Under the pieces are notes generated by a model. That model was not told the origin of the DNA, searched no databases, and saw nothing but the letters and a program-made list of their open reading frames with translations. Shown here piece after piece: positions 16,965 through 22,224 of a DNA stretch of 22,224 nucleotides; positions within the stretch are counted from its first letter, which is position 1; each line of letters begins with the position of its first letter. Origin of the DNA: Melaminivora alkalimesophila (GTDB taxonomy: Bacteria > Pseudomonadota > Gammaproteobacteria > Burkholderiales > Burkholderiaceae_C); assembly GCF_000282995.1 (NCBI RefSeq), contig NZ_ALEE01000487.1, positions 1 to 22,224 on the forward strand. Reading direction: 5' to 3'. Position numbers and translations under genes: made by a program.

Positions 16965-18623
16965 TCAGTGCGGCAGCGCGCGCTCCAGCAGGGCCTGCAC
17001 ATCCATGGCGCGCGTGTCGATGGCTCCCACCACGCGCCCGCCGGCGCTGCCTTCACCCAGCCGGGTGGCGATGAAGGCATCGGCCACGAAGGCCGGGGCG
17101 TGCTGGCGCAGCAGGCAGGCCTGCGCCAGGAGCACCAGCTGCTGGGCCAGCACGCGGCCCAGCGCCTCGAGTTCCTGTGGCGGCAGGGCCAGCAGCGCCT
17201 GCACCTGCGCCAGTGTGGCGGCGGTGCGGGGCTCGCCCTGCGCGACCGGCGCCAGCTCCGCCAGCAGCGCCTCGGCCGCCTGCGGCTCGCGCGCAAACGC
17301 CCGCAGCACGTCCAGGCACATGACGTTGCCCGAACCTTCCCAGATGGAATTGACCGGCGCTTCCAGGAACAGCCGCCCCTGGATGCCGTCGAGCACGTAG
17401 CCGTTGCCGCCCAGCACTTCCATGGCCTCGCCCGTGAGTTCCACGCCGCGCTTGCAGACCCAGAACTTGGCGGCGGGCGTCATCAGGCGGCTCCAGGCGC
17501 GCTCGCCCGGGTCGGTGTCGTTCTCGAAGGCCTGGGCCAGGCGCATCAGCAGCACCAGCGCGGCCTCGCTCTCCAGCGCCAGGTCGGTCAGCACGGCGCG
17601 CATCAGGGGCTGCTCGGAGAGCTGCTTGCCGAAGGCGTGGCGCCGGCGAGCGTAGTGGATAGCCTGCACCGTTGCCTGGCGCAGGATGGCGGCACTGCCG
17701 GCCACGCAGTTCAGCCGCGTGTAGGTCGCCATTTCGATGATGGTCGGGATGCCGCGGCCTTCCTCGCCCATCAGGATGCCCCAGGCATCCTGGAACTCGA
17801 CCTCGCTGCTGGAGTTGCTGCGGTTGCCGACCTTGTCCTTGAGGCGCTGCACGTGGACGGCGTTCTTGCGACCGTCCGGGCGCCAGCGCGGCACGTAGAA
17901 GCAGGCAAACGGCCCGCCCTCGCCGGTGCGCGCCACCACCAGGTGCGCATCGCACATGGGCGCGGAGAAGAACCACTTGTGGCCACGCAGCAGGTATTCG
18001 GCCCCGCGCCCGCCGCCTGCGACCGGCGTGGCCACGGTGGTGTTGGCGCGCACGTCCGAGCCGCCCTGCTTCTCCGTCATGCCCATGCCGACCCACATGC
18101 TCTGCTTGTCCGCCACCGGCAGGTCGCGCGCATCGTAGTCGTCGCTGTAGAGCTTGGTGCCCAGCTCGCGCCACAGGGCTTCCTCCTTCTGCAGCAGCGG
18201 GATGCAGGCCTGGGTCATGGTGGCCGGGCACATGGTGCCCTGCTCGACCTGGCTGTGCAGGTAGAAGCCCGCCGCCCAGGCCGTCCAGCGCCCGGCGCGC
18301 TCGTCCTTGAAGGGCAGCGAGACCAAGCCCTCGGCGCGGTACATTGCCATGAGCTGGTGCCAGCTGGGGTGGAAATCCACCCGGTCGATGCGCCGGCCGC
18401 GGCTGTCGAAGCTGGCCAGTTCCGGCGTGTGGCGGTTGGCGTCCGCTGCCAGCTGGTAGGTCTCGGCCTGGCCCAGCCGCTGGGCATAGGCGTGCAGCTG
18501 TGGCGCTGCCCAGCCGGCACCGGCGCGTTGCAGCGCCTCGCCCAGGGCCGGGTCGGTGGCCAGCAGGTTGTAGCCGGTCAGCTCGGGGTATTGGTTGAAA
18601 ACCTCGTGGGTGTGCCAGTCCAT
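16965..18623 (-). CDS. aidB: AidB-family acyl-CoA dehydrogenase
   Basis: 552 residues, close to Escherichia coli AidB (about 541). Family markers: THEVFNQYPELTGYNLLATDPAL at the N-terminus, GMGMTEKQGGSDVRANTT at the FAD/substrate site, HKWFFSAPMCDAHLVVA, and LEAPVNSIWEGSGNVMCLDVLRA near the C-terminal third, where the glutamate matches the catalytic-base region. Escherichia coli AidB belongs to the adaptive response to alkylating agents, binds DNA and has weak isovaleryl-CoA dehydrogenase activity. Non-enteric homologues may simply be acyl-CoA dehydrogenases. Two ATGs lie six bases apart. AAGGAGG sits one base before the first (18629) but seven before the second (18623), so I chose 18623. The stop overlaps GAGGCGCCTC (16957-16966), then TTTTT on the minus strand, a weak terminator. 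It is divergent from a TetR gene with 53 bp between the starts. Confidence 0.9.
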   Translation of the reverse strand: MDWHTHEVFNQYPELTGYNLLATDPALGEALQRAGAGWAAPQLHAYAQRLGQAETYQLAADANRHTPELASFDSRGRRIDRVDFHPSWHQLMAMYRAEGLVSLPFKDERAGRWTAWAAGFYLHSQVEQGTMCPATMTQACIPLLQKEEALWRELGTKLYSDDYDARDLPVADKQSMWVGMGMTEKQGGSDVRANTTVATPVAGGGRGAEYLLRGHKWFFSAPMCDAHLVVARTGEGGPFACFYVPRWRPDGRKNAVHVQRLKDKVGNRSNSSSEVEFQDAWGILMGEEGRGIPTIIEMATYTRLNCVAGSAAILRQATVQAIHYARRRHAFGKQLSEQPLMRAVLTDLALESEAALVLLMRLAQAFENDTDPGERAWSRLMTPAAKFWVCKRGVELTGEAMEVLGGNGYVLDGIQGRLFLEAPVNSIWEGSGNVMCLDVLRAFAREPQAAEALLAELAPVAQGEPRTAATLAQVQALLALPPQELEALGRVLAQQLVLLAQACLLRQHAPAFVADAFIATRLGEGSAGGRVVGAIDTRAMDVQALLERALPH

Positions 18624-18676
18624 GTGCATGCCTCCTTCTTGCTTGCAGCCCGGTGAATGGAGAGAGTCTAGGAACG

Positions 18677-19348
18677 ATGGCAGTCAAGGGTGTTCGGATT
18701 GCGCCGGCGCAGGCTACAACGCCGCCCGCCATGCGCCGCAGGCCGCGCCAGTCGCGCGCGCGGGCCAGCTCGCAGGCGCTGCAGGAGGCCTTCGTTCGGG
18801 TTCTGCTGGACGTGGGCTATGAGAAGACCACCGTGCGCGAGGTGGTCGCCGTGGCCGGTGTGGGCGTGGGCACGTTCTACGAGTACTTCGGCAACATGCA
18901 GGCGCTGGCGGCGCTGGCCGTGCACCAGCATGTCAAGGCACTGGCGCAGCAGGCGCGCGCGGCAGCGCGGCGCAGCGCGGGCCTGCCCTTGGCGCAGGTG
19001 GTCGCCGTGCAGCTGGATGCGCAGGCCGCGCCGGTGCTGGGGCACGCGGCGCTGTGGGCGCAGCTGTTCGCGCTGGAGCGGCAGGTCTCCACGCGCGAGG
19101 CCTTCGCGCGCCAGTACGAGGCCTGGGTGGAGCTGTGGCGCACGGCACTGGCCGCCGCCCTGGACCCGCCGCAGCACCCGGCCGGCGCCGCGCGCATGCT
19201 GCACACCATGACCTACGGCAGCGTCTCGCAGGCGCTGCTGTCGCGTGGTGCCGCCGGCGCACAGGGGGCGGCGGGCGCGCAGCTGGGCGCGGAGCTGGCG
19301 CGCGCCGCCCAGGCCTATGCCGCGGCGCTGCCGCGAAGGCTGGCATGA
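18677..19348 (+). CDS. TetR-family transcriptional regulator
   Basis: 223 residues. After a basic N-terminal arm (MRRRPRQSRARASSQALQEAF, from residue 19) comes the TetR helix-turn-helix at about 50-73: YEKTTVREVVAVAGVGVGTFYEYFGNMQAL. The C-terminal ligand domain is alanine-rich and not assignable to a ligand. I chose the ATG at 18677 because AGGA precedes it by five bases. A GTG at 18653 is in frame, and an ATG at 18731 has no Shine-Dalgarno. Its start is 53 bp from the divergent aidB start, so it probably controls aidB and itself, though I could not find a clean palindrome in that short gap. It is convergent with the DUF3592 gene across a hairpin. Confidence 0.9.
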   Translation: MAVKGVRIAPAQATTPPAMRRRPRQSRARASSQALQEAFVRVLLDVGYEKTTVREVVAVAGVGVGTFYEYFGNMQALAALAVHQHVKALAQQARAAARRSAGLPLAQVVAVQLDAQAAPVLGHAALWAQLFALERQVSTREAFARQYEAWVELWRTALAAALDPPQHPAGAARMLHTMTYGSVSQALLSRGAAGAQGAAGAQLGAELARAAQAYAAALPRRLA

Positions 19349-19395
19349 AAAACGCCGCCAGCGCTTGTGGAGAAAGCGCAGATAGCTATGTTTTT
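19349..19395. repeat. Intergenic hairpin plus TAGCTAT element, probable shared terminator
   Basis: GCGCTT at 19361-19366 pairs with AAGCGC at 19374-19379 around a seven-base loop, followed by AGATAGCTATG and TTTTT at 19391-19395. AAAAA also lies on the other side (19348-19352), so both convergent genes could stop here. I recall hairpins of this form (GCGCTT/AAGCGC beside TAGCTAT and a T run) as dispersed intergenic repeats in Comamonadaceae. Only one copy is in this window, so the repeat claim rests on memory. Confidence 0.55.
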
Positions 19396-19852
19396 AATAC
19401 CGATCCGGGCGCCGGGTCGCGCGCAGCACCAGCACGCCCGCGCCGACGAACGCCATGCCAAACAGCGCGATCCCCAGGGGCACGCCCCAGACCTCGCCAG
19501 GCGTGTCGATGCGCGCGCTGAGGGCGCCGTCCGCCAGCCGCTGGTAGCGCACTGGCACGCGCGCGCCGACGCGCCAGGCCGTGGGTTCGCCCCCCACCTG
19601 CCCGTTCACCTCCCGGGCGAACCCGGCGTCGTCCACGTAGCCGACCACGGGCACCACGTCCGGCTCGCCATAGTCGCGGCCCTGGGTGAGCGCGGCCTGC
19701 AGGCGCAGCACCACGCCCTCGGTCTGCGTGCTGCGCTGCATGAACAGCGCGGCGCCGCCTGCCGCCAGCAGACCCACGGTCAGCAGCAGGCTGCCCAGCA
19801 CCACGCAGCCCCAGGCGACCGAGCGGAAGCGTCGCTCGTCCTGCGAGGCCAT
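19394..19852 (-). CDS. DUF3592-type membrane protein
   Basis: 152 residues with one predicted membrane helix near the N-terminus (about 13-38, [25 protein letters not shown]), an extracytoplasmic middle of beta-strand character (TEGVVLRLQ ... [22 protein letters not shown] ... [12 protein letters not shown]), and a second helix near the C-terminus (about 122-144). The pattern of two helices flanking a small domain with GxxVPVxY fits DUF3592, whose function is unknown. The ATG at 19852 is 10 bp after the metH-like stop on the same strand, so co-transcription is likely. The frame is open upstream to 19993, but that part lies inside metH and is not used. The stop TAA falls inside the shared hairpin/T-run element. 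Confidence 0.8.
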   Translation of the reverse strand: MASQDERRFRSVAWGCVVLGSLLLTVGLLAAGGAALFMQRSTQTEGVVLRLQAALTQGRDYGEPDVVPVVGYVDDAGFAREVNGQVGGEPTAWRVGARVPVRYQRLADGALSARIDTPGEVWGVPLGIALFGMAFVGAGVLVLRATRRPDRY

Positions 19853-19862
19853 GGCGCGCGGG

Positions 19863-20900
19863 TCAGGCGGTGGTGGCGAACAGCCGGCGCGCGCCCACCG
19901 GTGCCACGGCGCGGGCGATGGCGCCGATGTGGTCGGGCGTGGTGCCGCAGCAGCCGCCGACGATGTTGACCAGCCCCTCGGCAGCGAATTCATGCACCAG
20001 GCGGCTGGTGACTTCGGGCGTCTCGTCGAAGCCGGTGTCGCTCATCGGGTTGGGCAGGCCGGCGTTGGGGTAGCAGCTGATGAAGGTGTCCGGCGCCACG
20101 CGGTTGAGCTCCTGGATGTAGGGGCGCATCAGCGCCGCGCCCAGCGCGCAGTTCAACCCGATGGACAGGGGCTTGGCATGGCGCACGCTGTGCCAAAACG
20201 CCGTCACCGTCTGGCCGCTCAGGATGCGTCCCGAGGCGTCGGTCACTGTGCCGCTGATCATGATCGGCAGGCACTCGCCGGTTTCCTCGAACACCTCGTC
20301 GATGGCAAACAGCGCGGCCTTGGCGTTCAACGTGTCGAAGATGGTCTCCACCAGGATCACGTCGGCGCCGCCCTCGATCAGGCCGCGCGTCTGCTCGTGG
20401 TAGGCGGCGCGCAGCTGCTCGAAGCTGACGTTGCGCGCGCCGGGGTCGTTCACGTCGGGGCTGATGCTGGCGGTCTTGGGGGTCGGGCCGAGCGCCCCGG
20501 CGACGAAGCGCGGCCTGTCGGGCGTCGAGAACTTGTCGCAGGCGGCGCGGGCGATGCGCGCGCTCTCCAGGTTCATCTCGTAGGCCAGATGGCCCATGCC
20601 GTAGTCGTCCTGGGCGATCGAGGTGGCGCCGAAGGTGTTGGTCTCGACCAGGTCGGCGCCGGCGGCGAGGTAGCCCTCGTGGATGTCCCGGATGATGTCC
20701 GGCCGGGTGAGCGACAGCAGCTCGTTGTTGCCCTTCACGTCGCGCGGGAAGTCGGCGAAGCGCTCGCCGCGGAACTGCGCCTCGCTCAGCTTGAAGCGCT
20801 GGATCATGGTGCCCATGGCGCCGTCGAGGATGGCGATGCGCTCCTCGAGGATGGCGGGCAGTTGCCGGGCGCGGGTGTAGGCGGGGAGTCGTCGGTTCAT
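19863..20900 (-). CDS. metH: Methionine synthase homocysteine-methyltransferase half (split MetH)
   Basis: 345 residues corresponding to the N-terminal homocysteine-binding module of cobalamin-dependent MetH (about 1200 residues when whole). Zinc/homocysteine ligands are Cys251 ([10 protein letters not shown]), Cys317 and Cys318 ([12 protein letters not shown]). [13 protein letters not shown] at 23-35 and [12 protein letters not shown] at 82-93 are also typical. It would transfer a methyl group to homocysteine, but folate, cobalamin and reactivation domains are missing. They should be encoded by a separate metH2 that is not in this window. Split MetH is known in Burkholderiales, so this is not a truncation: the stop is normal and the domain ends cleanly. 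The ATG at 20900 is chosen by family start. No Shine-Dalgarno is present, and a TACAAT box lies only nine bases upstream. Confidence 0.92.
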   Translation of the reverse strand: MNRRLPAYTRARQLPAILEERIAILDGAMGTMIQRFKLSEAQFRGERFADFPRDVKGNNELLSLTRPDIIRDIHEGYLAAGADLVETNTFGATSIAQDDYGMGHLAYEMNLESARIARAACDKFSTPDRPRFVAGALGPTPKTASISPDVNDPGARNVSFEQLRAAYHEQTRGLIEGGADVILVETIFDTLNAKAALFAIDEVFEETGECLPIMISGTVTDASGRILSGQTVTAFWHSVRHAKPLSIGLNCALGAALMRPYIQELNRVAPDTFISCYPNAGLPNPMSDTGFDETPEVTSRLVHEFAAEGLVNIVGGCCGTTPDHIGAIARAVAPVGARRLFATTA

Positions 20901-20909
20901 GGCGGCGCG

Positions 20910-20915
20910 ATTGTA
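20910..20915 (-). promoter_or_regulatory. Candidate -10 box of metH, almost at the start codon
   Basis: The minus strand reads TACAAT, with nine bases between it and the ATG at 20900. A transcript starting six or seven bases beyond the box would have a leader of only a few bases. The -35 region is weak (CATGGG at a 17-bp spacing). Confidence 0.35.
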
Positions 20916-21061
20916 GGAAACGGGCCCCGTCCCCATGCGCCGCAGGTGGTTGCGCGCAGGGGCGGGAGGGTCCGCGCGCCCGCATTGTGAGAAGATTGCA
21001 GGCTGGGCGCGTCCCTCCGGGCGCCGCCCGATCGCCTTCCTGTCCAGCCGTTCCCACTCCC

Positions 21062-22224
<1,163 letters not shown>

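Noticed and set aside
19863..20900. Reading the short metH as a truncated pseudogene
   Set aside because: The homocysteine domain is complete with all three zinc cysteines and a clean end. Split MetH is known in this bacterial order.

Overview
The window is high-GC, gene-dense bacterial chromosome. Its content fits a member of the Burkholderiales, most likely Comamonadaceae (Acidovorax-like). The indications are the sdhCDAB-sdhE-gltA order beside a GntR-family gene and mdh, a methionine synthase cut down to its homocysteine-methyltransferase half, and an intergenic hairpin plus TAGCTAT motif that I recall as common in this family. The placement comes from recalled gene order and protein families, not from a search. 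I see no rRNA, tRNA, CRISPR, insertion sequence, integrase or phage gene.

Layout. 1-1780 (+): the 3' end of a fatty acyl-CoA dehydrogenase, then an NAD(P)H-dependent flavin oxidoreductase of the nitronate monooxygenase family. 1812-4528 (-): rnk, a GreA-like regulator, and a formaldehyde-detoxification pair, class III alcohol dehydrogenase plus S-formylglutathione hydrolase. 4618-9790 (-): a TCA block reading sdhC, sdhD, sdhA, sdhB, sdhE, gltA, closed by a clear intrinsic terminator. 9964-10755 (-): a HutC-type GntR regulator. Its promoter region is shared with mdh (+) and holds an AT-rich palindrome with a third half-site. 11003-16463 (+): mdh, a CitE/HpcH-like lyase, a small exported Lys/Ala-rich protein and acnB, again closed by a terminator. 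16552-16911 (+): the front half of a DUF1624 membrane acyltransferase gene that loses its family sequence just before the 3' end of an aidB-type acyl-CoA dehydrogenase (-). aidB is divergent from a TetR regulator. 19394-20900 (-): a DUF3592 membrane protein downstream of the homocysteine-methyltransferase half of metH. 21062-end (+): the N-terminal part of RecQ helicase.

How the genes work together. Citrate synthase, aconitase B, succinate dehydrogenase with its flavinylation factor, and malate dehydrogenase are gathered in about 11.8 kb around one regulator. The regulator's likely operator lies inside its own promoter spacer and directly against the mdh -35 box. The simplest reading is a GntR repressor that senses a carboxylate or related metabolite and controls itself and mdh, possibly with the rest of the block.

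No wholly new system is evident. The best leads are the gntR/mdh operator arrangement, the uncharacterised exported protein translationally coupled to a CitE-like enzyme beside acnB, the broken DUF1624 gene, and the apparently leaderless metH half-gene.
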